Below, piece after piece: positions 17,888-26,803 of a stretch of 64,000 bases of DNA. Source of the stretch: Bacteroidales bacterium (GTDB lineage Bacteria; Bacteroidota; Bacteroidia; Bacteroidales; P3); the NCBI GenBank assembly GCA_017451385.1, contig JAFSPS010000042.1, positions 124,001-188,000 of the forward strand, read 5' to 3'. The notes beneath the pieces are model-generated. The model saw only the letters and a program-made list of their open reading frames with translations. It had not been told where the DNA came from and made no database searches. The position numbers and the translations under genes are program-made. Every line of letters starts with the position of its first letter. Position 1 is the stretch's first letter.

Positions 17888-19981
17888 ATGAGGCGAGAAT
17901 GGACAATAGCGGAAATGCTGGCGGAGAACGAGCGACGAAAGAGAGAGTTTGCGTCGCCTTTCAATCCACTTACAGGGGAGGGCAGCATAGGAAAGCGGTG
18001 CAAGGTGGCGATAGATGGTCTTGCGCCGCATGAGCAATGGTTGCCTGAGGAGATGCTTGAGGTGCCGTTGGTGCGTGCGTTGATGCGGCGTGGCAGTGTC
18101 AAGGCGTTTTTGGAGAAGGATTTGAGAGTAAGCGATAGTGCGATGGACCGAAGCAAGGTGGCGGAGCAGTTCATCAGAGTGCGGATGAAGTACGATTTTG
18201 CGTTTTGGGCTGCATTGCTGGCATATATAAAGAATAAGGGAGGAGGAGACGATGTGCTTTTCCGTCTGAACAGGCCTCAGAGGCGGCTGATAGAGCGTTT
18301 TGAAGAGAGGCGACGAGCCGATGAGCCAATACGACTGATATTGCTGAAGGCGCGTCAGTGGGGCGGTTCTACGGCGATACAGATATACATGGCGTGGTTG
18401 CAGTTGGTGCATGAGGTAGGCTTAAATTCACTGATAGTAGGCTTGCAGAACTCTGTGGCAGATGAGATAAAGGATATGTTTGACAGGCTTGTGAGGAATT
18501 ATCCTATAGAGTTGCTTTATGAGATTGGCGAGCGCTATGATGCGAGGGCGGCGAAGATGACGGGAGTTGGCAAGAGTGGGTACATACACCGCATTCCGCA
18601 GCGCAACTGCAAGATAAAGATAGGTTCGGCGGAGCGTCCGGACAGTGTGCGAGGAGGTGATTATAATCTTGTGCATTGTTCGGAGGTAGGGCTATGGCGG
18701 AAGACGGAGGGTAAGTCGCCAGAGGATATGGTGCGGAGTGCTTGTTCTGGCGTGTTGCTGAAAGGGTACACGATGATAGTGTATGAGAGTACTGCTAACG
18801 GCACGGGGAATTTTTTTCATACGGAGTATGAGAGTGCTAAGAGGGGTGAGAGCCAGTTTGAGGCGATGTTTGTTGCGTGGTATGAGATAGAGCAGTATAG
18901 GCTTGCTGTGGAGGATGAGGAGGATTTTGCGCGGAGGCTTATAGCGGGGCGAGAGAGGGAGAGTGCGGAAAATGACCGACGGGCCAGTGGCCGCTACTTA
19001 TGGTCGCTTTGGGAGAGGGGTGCTACGTTGGAGGCGATAGCATGGTACATAGAGGAGCGAGCTAAGTTTCATGATGATGGGGATATGGCGAGTGAGTTTC
19101 CGAGTGATGATATAGAGGCTTTTGTGCATAGCGGGGCGCGAGTTTTCGACCGGTATAAGGTGGAGCAGTTGCGCGGAGGGTGCCGGATGCCACGATGGAG
19201 GGGAGAGTTGGTTGCCGACGGGGAGCAGGGAGCAAAGGCAATGGAGGGATTGCGTTTTGCAGAGGATAGTCAGGGTGCGTTGTGGATATGGGAGATGCCG
19301 GAGGCTGACGATGATGGGAGTTGGATAACGGACCGTTATTTGGTGACGGTGGATATAGGAGGGCGCGGCATGAAGAGTGACTGGAGTGTGATTGTTGTGT
19401 TTGACCGGCTGATGCAGATGGAGGGTGGCAAGCCGATGGTTGTGGCGCAGTGGTATGGTCATATAGATATGGATTTGCTGGCATGGAAGGCGGCGCAGGT
19501 GGCGGCGTATTATAATGACGCGTTGTTGGTGATAGAGAGCAACACGTTGGAGACGCACGACCCTGAGCGTCGAGACAAGGTGGAGGGAGATATGAGTGGA
19601 TATATACTGAATCAGATAAAGGGGGTCTATCCTAATTTGTATGCACGGACGCAGACGGAGGATGAGATAAGGGATAAGGTGCCGTTGAAGTATGGTTTTC
19701 ATACTAATGTGGCGACGAAGCCGATGGTAATATCGACGTTGGTAAAGGTGTTGCGTGAGGGATTGTACACGGAGCGAGACGAGCGGTGTCTGGATGAGTA
19801 TTTATGTTATGAGCGGAAGCCGAATGGGGCATACGGAGCGATTAGTGGCAAGCATGATGACTTGTTGATGACGCGTGCGATAGGATTGCATATAGCGATG
19901 AACGAGATGCCGTTGCCGAGGATAGTGACGAGTGGGTCGGTGAGAGTCGGTCATCGGGATGGCGGCATGGCGGCGATATGA
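17888..19981 (+). CDS. terL: Phage terminase large subunit
   Basis: 697 residues. This is the packaging motor that translocates phage DNA into the procapsid and cuts the concatemer. The ATPase half shows a variant Walker A (LLKARQWGGST, about residues 152-162), a Walker B-like run ending in HCSE (NLVHCSEVGLW) and the coupling motif ESTANGTG. The nuclease half shows the RNase H-fold pattern TVDIGGRG...SDW (about 486-500), VIESNTLE (about 547) and KHDDLLMT (about 655). The first 120 residues before the ATPase are longer than in many terminases and may carry an interaction domain. No separate small-terminase gene is seen next to it, so one may lie left of the window. The 3' end overlaps the convergent minus-strand gene by 31 bases. 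Confidence 0.9.
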   Translation: MRREWTIAEMLAENERRKREFASPFNPLTGEGSIGKRCKVAIDGLAPHEQWLPEEMLEVPLVRALMRRGSVKAFLEKDLRVSDSAMDRSKVAEQFIRVRMKYDFAFWAALLAYIKNKGGGDDVLFRLNRPQRRLIERFEERRRADEPIRLILLKARQWGGSTAIQIYMAWLQLVHEVGLNSLIVGLQNSVADEIKDMFDRLVRNYPIELLYEIGERYDARAAKMTGVGKSGYIHRIPQRNCKIKIGSAERPDSVRGGDYNLVHCSEVGLWRKTEGKSPEDMVRSACSGVLLKGYTMIVYESTANGTGNFFHTEYESAKRGESQFEAMFVAWYEIEQYRLAVEDEEDFARRLIAGRERESAENDRRASGRYLWSLWERGATLEAIAWYIEERAKFHDDGDMASEFPSDDIEAFVHSGARVFDRYKVEQLRGGCRMPRWRGELVADGEQGAKAMEGLRFAEDSQGALWIWEMPEADDDGSWITDRYLVTVDIGGRGMKSDWSVIVVFDRLMQMEGGKPMVVAQWYGHIDMDLLAWKAAQVAAYYNDALLVIESNTLETHDPERRDKVEGDMSGYILNQIKGVYPNLYARTQTEDEIRDKVPLKYGFHTNVATKPMVISTLVKVLREGLYTERDERCLDEYLCYERKPNGAYGAISGKHDDLLMTRAIGLHIAMNEMPLPRIVTSGSVRVGHRDGGMAAI

Positions 19982-20379
19982 CGTTTGCGGCATCGGATGC
20001 GGCTAATGATAACGTTAGCCGATTTGGGTGTAATGTAAAAAGAGGGGGCCGGAGAGCTGACGACCTCCGACACAGCCTGCGAGACACTCATGTCGGGATG
20101 AAGCGCACGTAGGCGGCAGACGCGCTGATAAATCTCCATATACATAGAACGTCGCAGAGGGAGCATCGACGACAAGTCGTCGCCCTTAGAAATCATGTTC
20201 ACCACAATAGTAGCGCGTTCCTCGCTGACGTAGAAGCGTTCTGCCGGCAACGACACAAGACGGTCGAAGATGTCAGGCAGGAATACTTCTTTTGCCTCGC
20301 CAATAAGATGGCGGTAAGCTTTCTCCAAGGCTGTATCGCGTTCACGAGTGTAGTAGTTGTGGGAATTAAGATGCCTCAT
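19951..20379 (-). CDS. Conserved phage protein of unknown function, convergent to terminase
   Basis: 142 residues from the chosen ATG at 20,379; a longer start at 20,409 adds ten residues but looks less natural. The protein is basic and helical, with the run AKEVFLPDIFDRL near the N-terminus and PAPSFYIT followed by a basic tail near the C-terminus. The composition suits a nucleic-acid-binding protein, but no classical helix-turn-helix is obvious and I cannot name a function. It is the only minus-strand gene in the visible phage and overlaps the terminase end by 31 bases, so the two transcripts are antisense to each other there. It is divergent from the scaffold gene, and the intervening 111 bases could hold promoters for both. 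Confidence 0.7.
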   Translation of the reverse strand: MRHLNSHNYYTRERDTALEKAYRHLIGEAKEVFLPDIFDRLVSLPAERFYVSEERATIVVNMISKGDDLSSMLPLRRSMYMEIYQRVCRLRALHPDMSVSQAVSEVVSSPAPSFYITPKSANVIISRIRCRKRHIAAMPPSR

Positions 20380-20490
20380 TGATATATGCTGATGGAAGGT
20401 GTAAGACAAAATTATGTGAAATGGATAAACGGATAAAATGTAGTGAGATAGAAAGAGAGGTAGATTTGCATTAGAAGAAAAAGCAGAATC

Positions 20491-21246
20491 ATGGCATTAA
20501 CGACACAAAACACTGACAGCCAGATGCGTAAGAGCAAGCGGGACGCATTGAAAGAGCGTATGGCAACGAAATATCCCGACAAGCAGTTTGAGGATGATGA
20601 GGCCTTATTCGGTCAAATTGACGATGATTACGACCAATACGACCAAGACATAGCGCGCTACAAAGAGCATGACGACAAGCTGGCAGACATGTTTACGAGT
20701 GACCCTCGCAGTGCTGCGTTCCTCATCAACTGGCGTGATGGAGGCGACCCTGCCGTTGAGTTGGTTCGTCTGTTTGGAGACGAGATACGTGATGCGTTGG
20801 ACGACCCCGAGCGCCAAGAGGCCATAGCCGAGGCTAACAAGGAGTTCGTACAGAAAGTAGCCAAAGAGAAAGAGTTGGAAGAGCAGTATCAGAGCAATCT
20901 ACAAGAGAGCCTGCGACTGATTGACGAGTACGAGTCCAAGAATGGCTTGACAGACGAGCAGGTGGACCAAGCGATGTCGTGGCTGATGCGCATAGTGAGT
21001 GATGGTGTTATGGGCAAGTTCAGCCCAGAGACCATAGACATGGCAATGAAAGCCATCAATCATGATGGCGATGTGGCGATAGCAGACAGAGAGGGCGAGG
21101 TGCGAGGGCGCAACGCCAAGATAGACGAGCGTCTGCGACAGCGAGAGAGCAGCGATGGCATGCCGCAACTGGATGGGAGCAACGGAGCTGCCGGAGGGAG
21201 CGGAAGAGCGAGAAGCATCTTTGACCTTGCTGAAGAGGCGAGATAA
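20491..21246 (+). CDS. Putative capsid scaffolding protein
   Basis: 251 residues, very acidic and predicted almost wholly helical, with long Glu/Lys/Gln-rich segments (for example KEKELEEQYQSNLQESL). It ends in a Gly/Ser-rich linker and a short tail (SIFDLAEEAR) that could be a capsid-binding hook. It sits immediately before the major capsid gene with a 45-base gap, the usual place of a scaffold. Charge, coiled-coil content and position support a scaffold. No serine-protease motif is seen, so a protease-scaffold fusion is not supported. Confidence 0.65.
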   Translation: MALTTQNTDSQMRKSKRDALKERMATKYPDKQFEDDEALFGQIDDDYDQYDQDIARYKEHDDKLADMFTSDPRSAAFLINWRDGGDPAVELVRLFGDEIRDALDDPERQEAIAEANKEFVQKVAKEKELEEQYQSNLQESLRLIDEYESKNGLTDEQVDQAMSWLMRIVSDGVMGKFSPETIDMAMKAINHDGDVAIADREGEVRGRNAKIDERLRQRESSDGMPQLDGSNGAAGGSGRARSIFDLAEEAR

Positions 21247-21291
21247 ATACGGAAACAGGACAAATAATAACCAAATAAAAAAGAAAGAACT

Positions 21292-22866
21292 ATGGCAGTA
21301 ACAACTAACCCTCTCGGCCCTAACGAGAGTGTAGCTACGGCGAGTGGCAATTATGACGCAAGTACGGGTTCGGTAGGCCTTGACACGAGAGTGCCAGGAG
21401 CCCCCACCACCGTGTCGGCAACAGCAAGTGCAGATAGTGGCGGCATCGGCAATGGCGGTCTTATTGAGGCTGACATTGATGACGATTTATTCAGATTTAA
21501 CTCTGAGGACACGCCCCTGATGAACCTGATGTTAAAAGCAAAAAAGGTAAAAGTAAATTCACCAGAGGTGGACCATTACATGATTGACGAGGCTCGCAGT
21601 GAGGTGACCGTGACCACAGACAGCAGCGGTAACAACTTTGGCGGCAGTCAACTTATGCAAGGAGCGCTGCCGTTGGTGCCAAATGATGTCAATATTCCAC
21701 GTCCCTATGGCACGTTGCTTGTAGATGGCATAGATGGCTACACGGAGGACGGACAAAGCCAAACGCCTGGCAAACCCCTGATGCTCTTTGTTACGGGAAT
21801 AGATGCAACCACAGGCTATCCCATAGTGCGTGCCGTGAACGGACAGAAAAGCAGTTCTACCGATGAGTACGGCTATCTGCCGATAATACCAGCAGGGACG
21901 AAATGCAAGGTCATGTCCAATGCGCTCTATGAGACGCAGAAAGAGGTGGACCCCGACCTCATCATCCCCCAGCCCACGCGAGTCTATTTGCAGAAGCGCG
22001 GAATGAATCAAATTGTAAGCGACTACTTTGAGAGTCAGCGCAAGCGTATTCCTTTCACCAAGGCACTCATAGCGGAGCAGGCTATTTTGAACTTCAAGAC
22101 GAAGGGCAACCGTACGTTATGGGCAGGCCGCAAAGGCAAATTCAAAGTCAACGTGCCTAAGATGGGCATGCAGTACGTCTATTTCACCGAAGGCGTGCGC
22201 TGGCAGTTCAAGCGCGAACTACAGCACGCAGGCCTATGGACCTTCGAGCAACTCATAGCATTAGCCAAAATGTTCTATGCCGGAGAGGACGTGCCAAAAA
22301 GCGCCATGCTGCTGGCAGGAAAGAATCTGCTTGAGTCGTTGCAGTGCATTGATTTCTCAAATCATCCCGAGGTGAGTATCACCAATATTACCCATGCCAA
22401 ACTGGGATGGAGCATGACGCGTATTCACACTGTGTTTGGTGATATAGACATCAAGAGAGAGCCAACACTTGACAAGTTAGGATGGGAAAACAGCGGCGCC
22501 CTCATAGGAGAAGACCGTTTGGTACACTATCAGCGTACCGCCGAACACTCATTCAATGACCGTGTCGATGGTGAAGAGGCTACCCGCAGCGGCGTGTTGG
22601 TGTGGGACGCTTTGGCTTTGAAAGGTTCGTGCCACATCTGGATTGACGGTGAGGGTGGCAGCACACAGTCGAGAACGGGTGTCGTCACCATAGTTATGCT
22701 GAGTGAGCTTAATTCTACTGGGGCACCGCAAGATGGCGTCGTGTATTATGTTGATAGTGCCAACGCAACTCTGCCGAACGGTACGCCTGTAGCACAGGGT
22801 ACGATGTGGCAGTATGACGCAATGAACACCACCTATACGGAGTACACGGGACAGCTGACGTTCTGA
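21292..22866 (+). CDS. Major capsid protein
   Basis: 524 residues. This gene lies just after the scaffold-like gene and before the connector genes, the standard head-module order. The first 60 residues are Gly/Ser/Thr/Ala-rich and disordered; then comes a body with an N-arm-like segment (DDDLFRFNSEDTPLMNLML), a central region rich in aromatics and Lys/Arg (FESQRKRIPFTKALIAEQ) and beta-rich segments typical of phage capsids. The last 65 residues (from about VVTIVMLSELN) look like a separate small beta domain appended at the C-terminus, possibly a decoration or spike. A hairpin terminator follows at once, as expected for a highly expressed gene. The call rests on size, context and composition rather than a signature motif. 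Confidence 0.75.
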   Translation: MAVTTNPLGPNESVATASGNYDASTGSVGLDTRVPGAPTTVSATASADSGGIGNGGLIEADIDDDLFRFNSEDTPLMNLMLKAKKVKVNSPEVDHYMIDEARSEVTVTTDSSGNNFGGSQLMQGALPLVPNDVNIPRPYGTLLVDGIDGYTEDGQSQTPGKPLMLFVTGIDATTGYPIVRAVNGQKSSSTDEYGYLPIIPAGTKCKVMSNALYETQKEVDPDLIIPQPTRVYLQKRGMNQIVSDYFESQRKRIPFTKALIAEQAILNFKTKGNRTLWAGRKGKFKVNVPKMGMQYVYFTEGVRWQFKRELQHAGLWTFEQLIALAKMFYAGEDVPKSAMLLAGKNLLESLQCIDFSNHPEVSITNITHAKLGWSMTRIHTVFGDIDIKREPTLDKLGWENSGALIGEDRLVHYQRTAEHSFNDRVDGEEATRSGVLVWDALALKGSCHIWIDGEGGSTQSRTGVVTIVMLSELNSTGAPQDGVVYYVDSANATLPNGTPVAQGTMWQYDAMNTTYTEYTGQLTF

Positions 22867-22888
22867 TGGTAGTTATCAGATGTGTATC

Positions 22889-22920
22889 AAAGGGGCAGTG
22901 GGGGGACCCTCTGCCCTTTT
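22889..22920 (+). terminator. Hairpin terminator after the capsid gene
   Basis: AAAGGGGCAG pairs with CTGCCCTTTT (one G-T wobble) around a 12-base loop and ends in four T residues. It starts 22 bases after the capsid stop codon. It probably attenuates rather than stops transcription into the next head genes. Confidence 0.7.
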
Positions 22921-22945
22921 CAATAATAAAACAATACAAAGGGTT

Positions 22946-23419
22946 ATGACAATGACAAGAAAGACTTACGGAGTGTCGGGGTTGATGGAGTGGCAGGCTG
23001 TTATCCGCTGCGGTAGGGCTACGGTGAATGTGCTGTTTACTGGTGGCAGCGTGACGGGTTATGGTGTGTCGCCGGCAGAGTACACGACGGAGAACCCTGT
23101 GGTGCAGGCTATCATAGAGGGTAGCGAGTACTACAAGAGCGGACGAATACGGCTGTTGAGACAGAGCGGCGTGGCTGCTACTGCTGATGCGTCTGCTACT
23201 GTGGCAAGGGAGGTGTCGTCTGCTGATGCGTCTGCTGCTGTGGCTGACGTGAGTGATGACATAGCACTGCAGCGTGTATCGGTAGCCTCGTTGGAGGAGG
23301 CGCGCGATTATTTGGCTGATAGTTTTGACGATGTGCGTCGCAAAGATTTGATGAGCAAGCGTGCCATTAAGGAAGTTGCGGCAGCACATAGTGTTGTGTT
23401 TGATGGTATAGATTTGTAG
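22946..23419 (+). CDS. Conserved phage head-module protein, function unknown
   Basis: 157 residues from the ATG at 22,946; a second ATG two codons later is equally possible. Starts further upstream would place the capsid terminator inside the gene. The N-terminal half is a compact beta-rich segment (RCGRATVNVLFTGG, then GYGVSPAEYTT). The middle is a low-complexity Ala/Asp/Ser/Val linker encoded by short DNA repeats (23,172-23,250), and the C-terminal helix region (SLEEARDYLADSFDD) may form an interaction module. Placed between capsid and adaptor, it is probably a minor head protein. I do not recognise an enzymatic motif. Confidence 0.7.
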   Translation: MTMTRKTYGVSGLMEWQAVIRCGRATVNVLFTGGSVTGYGVSPAEYTTENPVVQAIIEGSEYYKSGRIRLLRQSGVAATADASATVAREVSSADASAAVADVSDDIALQRVSVASLEEARDYLADSFDDVRRKDLMSKRAIKEVAAAHSVVFDGIDL

Positions 23420-23423
23420 GCTG

Positions 23424-24089
23424 ATGCTTTACCTCATAGATGATTTGAAGAGGGATGTGCGCATCACGCTGGATGAGAATGATACGTCTGGGGTGCTTGC
23501 TGGTCTTGGTGACCCTGACACGCTGACGTTGGAGGAGATAATAGATAGCAAGATTATTGATGCGGCGCGGACGGTGACGAGCGTGGCACCGAATGTCATG
23601 TTGGAGAGTGGGCGTAGTTTTGCTAATGCGCCTATCACATGGAGTGAGGTGCAGAACCCGGGATATGGGATGGGTTACCTGAAGCTGCCTGCGGATTTTC
23701 TGCGCCTTGTTGTGTTCCGCATGAGTGACTGGGACTATGGCGTTACGATGCCGATACGAGAGGGTGACGCGCTCTATGGGCGTCAGTTCTCGCGTTTCCC
23801 TGGCATCAGGGGTAATCCGCAGCGTCCTGTCGTCGCGCTCGTCAATAGGCAGGATGGTCTCTATTTGGAGTTTTTCACTTGTAATAGCGGGCAGGGAGTG
23901 CATATACGTCATGCGCAGTATATAGCGCAGCCTACAAGGATAAACCAAGGCACTCAGATAGAGATATGCGAGAAGCTGCGTCCAGCAGTAGTTTACTATA
24001 CCGCTTATATGGTCGCTCTATCCCAAGGGGAGACTGCGCTGGCGCAGACCCTACAGGCAACGGCGAAGGAGTTGATGCAAATGCCATAA
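23424..24089 (+). CDS. Head-tail adaptor / connector protein
   Basis: 221 residues, starting four bases after the previous stop and sharing a base with the next start (TAATG), so translation is likely coupled. The pattern fits adaptors that bind the portal: a helical N-terminus (LEEIIDSKIIDAARTV), a beta-rich middle with GYLKLPADFLRL, and a C-terminal helical segment (RPAVVYYTAYMVALSQG). Similar layouts are seen in podophage gatekeeper or adaptor proteins of the P22 gp4 / T7 gp11 type. Position after the capsid and before structural genes supports this. Exact homology is inferred. Confidence 0.65.
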   Translation: MLYLIDDLKRDVRITLDENDTSGVLAGLGDPDTLTLEEIIDSKIIDAARTVTSVAPNVMLESGRSFANAPITWSEVQNPGYGMGYLKLPADFLRLVVFRMSDWDYGVTMPIREGDALYGRQFSRFPGIRGNPQRPVVALVNRQDGLYLEFFTCNSGQGVHIRHAQYIAQPTRINQGTQIEICEKLRPAVVYYTAYMVALSQGETALAQTLQATAKELMQMP

Positions 24090-24730
24090 TGAAAAAAATG
24101 ATAGATTCACAATATCTTAGTACCAGTAGTGCGATGCGCATAGCAGCCCTCGCCGAAGAGGCAACGAAGAACAGCCGTGAAGCCTCCGCACTCAGAGATG
24201 CGATAAAAGAAACATCCTCACCCGCCAGCTCGCCCTGTGGCAGTTGCCATATAGTCGAGATAGCGGTGACGGACCTCATGATGGACGGATGGACACGCGC
24301 GGACGAAAATCTCTTCACTCGTACAGGCCTTTCCGGTAGGATACAGCCGTTGCTCACAGCGGTGACGCTGCTCTCCCTCCCCACGCGATGGGAAGAACGT
24401 CTGATAGGCCTATTTGCCGACGGACTCTACCTGCATCAAAGAAAGCGTGTAAGAGAATGGGCGGGAGAAGAACAGAACGTCGTCATTACAGGCGACGACA
24501 GATGGCTGCTGACAGAACAAGCTGCGGACACACGGCAAAGCCACCAAGGCAACAACCTCTATGCGCTGAGCATAGAGGTAGGCACATTCCGATACGAGAA
24601 AACGATAGACGAAGAACACCTTATCCTGAACGTGCCAAAAAAGGTGACACTCATGCTATGCCTATGCGGACAGGAAAAAGCAGAAGTGACGACGCAGAAT
24701 CACCAAAGCGTAATAAGATTGCTGGGTTAA
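24089..24730 (+). CDS. Phage structural protein with CGSCH motif, function unknown
   Basis: 213 residues from the ATG at 24,089, which overlaps the upstream stop codon; this start is preferred over earlier in-frame ones because of the coupling. The N-terminus is helical, followed by a CxxCH sequence (PCGSCH) near residue 50. The middle contains ERLIGLFADGL, which resembles EKLIGVYIEGL in the next gene. The C-terminus is a beta-rich segment with LCLCGQE, resembling LCACSQD in the gene at 25,574. The three genes therefore look related or co-adapted. A virion role is inferred from position. With no export signal, the CxxCH is more likely metal-binding or structural than heme-binding. Confidence 0.65.
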   Translation: MKKMIDSQYLSTSSAMRIAALAEEATKNSREASALRDAIKETSSPASSPCGSCHIVEIAVTDLMMDGWTRADENLFTRTGLSGRIQPLLTAVTLLSLPTRWEERLIGLFADGLYLHQRKRVREWAGEEQNVVITGDDRWLLTEQAADTRQSHQGNNLYALSIEVGTFRYEKTIDEEHLILNVPKKVTLMLCLCGQEKAEVTTQNHQSVIRLLG

Positions 24731-24748
24731 AAAAAAACGACAAGAAAT

Positions 24749-25555
24749 ATGATACTACAGAAAACAGTCTTCCTCGGCACCTATCCGAGCATTGAAGCCG
24801 TGTGGGCCAAATACCCTGCCGGAGGTATAGAAGGAGAGTACGTCGTCGTGGACGGCGTAGAATACGGATGGAACAAATATGACCGCATCTGGGACGTGAT
24901 AGACGAGAACGGCAACACGGCAGGCGCAGGCACAAGCACTGGCGGTGGAAGTGGCACCGGCACGAGTGGCGGCACGGGTAGCACTGGCGTGCCGACCAAT
25001 GGCGGCAGCACGACAAAAGATGACTGCTGCGGATGCCATCAAGTAGTGAACGTCTATGGTGGCGGATGCTGCGACGGCAATTCGGGTAGTCTGATAGACC
25101 TGGCCATCACGGTAGGCCGAACGAGCGCAGAGATAGAGTCGTTAAAAGAAAAAATAGAGCAATGTGGCGGAACATCCGGCACAGAGGGATGCACCAACTG
25201 TCGTCCTATGCGCATCGAGTTAACACCCGAGGACTTCTGCGAGGTGCAGCTGACGTATGCCGAAGCCGTAGAGCAGGGCATCGTCATCGACACACCGAGA
25301 GACAGCGAGATGGAAAGCGATGGCGACAACCAAAGCCAAAGCGAGAGTGAGAGCGACAACCAAAGCCAAAGCGACCCCCTCCCCACCTCAACCACCACAC
25401 TACAGCAACCCTACGTACGCACCCTGTTCTCAGCACCTGACGGCATCATAGAAGAAAAGCTGATAGGCGTATATATCGAGGGGCTGCTGAGCGAGAGTGC
25501 GAAAGCCAATAACACTGGCAATAGCAGCGGTGTCCTGCGACCATTGTTAGGATAG
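24749..25555 (+). CDS. Cysteine-rich phage protein with Gly/Thr and Ser/Gln linkers
   Basis: 268 residues. An N-terminal folded domain (GTYPSIEAVWAKYPAGG, then VDGVEYGWNKYDRIW) resembles small carbohydrate-binding-like or fibre-head domains seen in Bacteroidetes phages. It is followed by a Gly/Thr/Ser linker, a cysteine cluster (DDCCGCH, then GGGCCDG), a second cluster (GGTSGTEGCTNC), a Ser/Gln/Asp repeat linker (about 25,315-25,380) and a C-terminal motif EEKLIGVYIEGLL shared with the preceding gene. Seven or more cysteines within about 70 residues is unusual for a phage virion protein. A short appendage or fibre-like role is guessed from the linker-domain layout; function is unknown. Confidence 0.6.
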   Translation: MILQKTVFLGTYPSIEAVWAKYPAGGIEGEYVVVDGVEYGWNKYDRIWDVIDENGNTAGAGTSTGGGSGTGTSGGTGSTGVPTNGGSTTKDDCCGCHQVVNVYGGGCCDGNSGSLIDLAITVGRTSAEIESLKEKIEQCGGTSGTEGCTNCRPMRIELTPEDFCEVQLTYAEAVEQGIVIDTPRDSEMESDGDNQSQSESESDNQSQSDPLPTSTTTLQQPYVRTLFSAPDGIIEEKLIGVYIEGLLSESAKANNTGNSSGVLRPLLG

Positions 25556-25573
25556 AAACAAAAAAAACATACA

Positions 25574-25900
25574 ATGATAACAGTAAGCAATCATCTAAAC
25601 ATGGCGGGAGGCTACATCATAGAGAGAATAGGTAGCGACCCCGACCGACCAGGCAATGCCATATACAAACTCTGCGTCCCAGCCAAGATAACCGAAAAAG
25701 GCGAAGCCTTAGAGGGAGAAGAAACCCAAGTCACCGCCGTAGTACTCAATGGGCGACAAACCGCCGTAGTACTCTGCGCATGCAGCCAAGACACCGTAGA
25801 AGTGCTGGGGCCACCCCAACAGTGCGAAGCCGAATACCTCACCAAATATACCGGCAACAACATCCTTGAGGACAACAGCACCTTGTCCCCATTAGAGTAA
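25574..25900 (+). CDS. Small phage structural protein, function unknown
   Basis: 108 residues, predicted beta-rich. The segment RQTAVVLCACSQDTVEVLG parallels the C-terminal segment of the gene at 24,089 (VTLMLCLCGQEKAEV), suggesting the same small domain occurs alone here. It lies in a tight series of genes with gaps of 16-18 bases. I recognise no enzymatic motif. Confidence 0.6.
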   Translation: MITVSNHLNMAGGYIIERIGSDPDRPGNAIYKLCVPAKITEKGEALEGEETQVTAVVLNGRQTAVVLCACSQDTVEVLGPPQQCEAEYLTKYTGNNILEDNSTLSPLE

Positions 25901-25916
25901 TGGAAAGGCAAGAGGC

Positions 25917-26288
25917 ATGGAAATACTGCAAATAATACTATCCGCATTAGGTGGCGGGATGCTGACAGCCATAGGCACCCTGCCGGCAGTCATACGCAAA
26001 ACCCGTGCCGAAGCGCGAGCGGCAGACCTTGAAAACCTTCAGAAAGCCATAGAAGGCTGGAGAAGCATAGCAGATGAGCGACAGGAAGAAGTAACGACGC
26101 AGCATGAGCGGATAAACCTGCTAAACAACAAGATAGACACGCTCTACGGGCAGATAGAGAGGTTACGGAACGACCTCTCATCGGAACTGCTCATAAACAA
26201 CCAACTGAGAATAGAAGCAGCGCGTGACGAGGTGAAAATGTGTCAGAAACGAGGCTGTGCCGAGCGCACACCGCCTACTGGATTTTGA
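25917..26288 (+). CDS. Membrane-anchored coiled-coil protein (holin/spanin-like)
   Basis: 123 residues. A single N-terminal transmembrane helix (about residues 3-25, ILQIILSALGGGMLTAIGTL) is followed by a basic stretch, a long coiled coil (about 35-105) and a short C-terminal cysteine motif (CQKRGCAERTPP). One transmembrane segment plus a coiled coil fits an inner-membrane spanin or a small holin-type lysis protein. An Rz-like lipoprotein and an endolysin lie about 3 kb downstream, so it may belong to the lysis set, though separated by structural genes. Function is inferred from topology only. Confidence 0.6.
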   Translation: MEILQIILSALGGGMLTAIGTLPAVIRKTRAEARAADLENLQKAIEGWRSIADERQEEVTTQHERINLLNNKIDTLYGQIERLRNDLSSELLINNQLRIEAARDEVKMCQKRGCAERTPPTGF

Positions 26289-26296
26289 GAAGAGTT

Positions 26297-26773
26297 ATGA
26301 CGATAAACCTTGAAATAACAAAAATATACGTCTTTGACGATGTACGAATGTATAGTTCGTATAGTGGGGCGAAAAATAGCGACGAAGAAGCCTATGAGCG
26401 CATCCGTGCGGTGGATGACGATGACTACCTGTTGCAACGTTTCTGGACGGAGGCCTGCAACGGAGCCACGGAGCGGCTGAAGCCTTTTCTACGCAGCGTG
26501 TCGGCGCAGCCCACGCAATCGGCACGGCAACGTATAGATATGACGCAGGACTACAAGGTGACGCTGGAGGTGAGTAGCAGCTATGACGCTACGCTGACGG
26601 AGAGCGTGCAGACATCGCTACATAGTTACTTTGTAAACTACATGGTATCTCGCTGGTACAAGTTCACGAACAAGGAGGAGACGGAGAACTATGGCAACGA
26701 TGCCGTGGCAGCGATGGACGATGTGATGAGGAAGATATACAACAAAAAGAAACCTGTACGAATAGTCGTATGA
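26297..26773 (+). CDS. Phage protein, member 1 of a three-gene family
   Basis: 158 residues from the ATG at 26,297, nine bases after the previous stop. It is acidic in the middle and ends with YFVNYMVSRWYKFTNKEE, an acidic/helical run and a basic tail (NKKKPVRIVV). The two following genes share this ending: a Y-hxY-Val/Ile-containing helix, a Trp-Tyr or Trp-Met, a Thr, then a basic C-terminus. The three probably arose by duplication and may form a hetero-oligomeric part of the connector or tail. I cannot name the function. Confidence 0.65.
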   Translation: MTINLEITKIYVFDDVRMYSSYSGAKNSDEEAYERIRAVDDDDYLLQRFWTEACNGATERLKPFLRSVSAQPTQSARQRIDMTQDYKVTLEVSSSYDATLTESVQTSLHSYFVNYMVSRWYKFTNKEETENYGNDAVAAMDDVMRKIYNKKKPVRIVV

Positions 26774-26803
26774 TTATAGACAGAAAGGAGCAAAAAGAAA
26801 AAT

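Noticed and set aside
24120-25200. CxxCH motifs as cytochrome c heme sites
   Set aside because: Proteins lack export signals and are phage structural genes; other cysteines nearby favour structural or metal roles.
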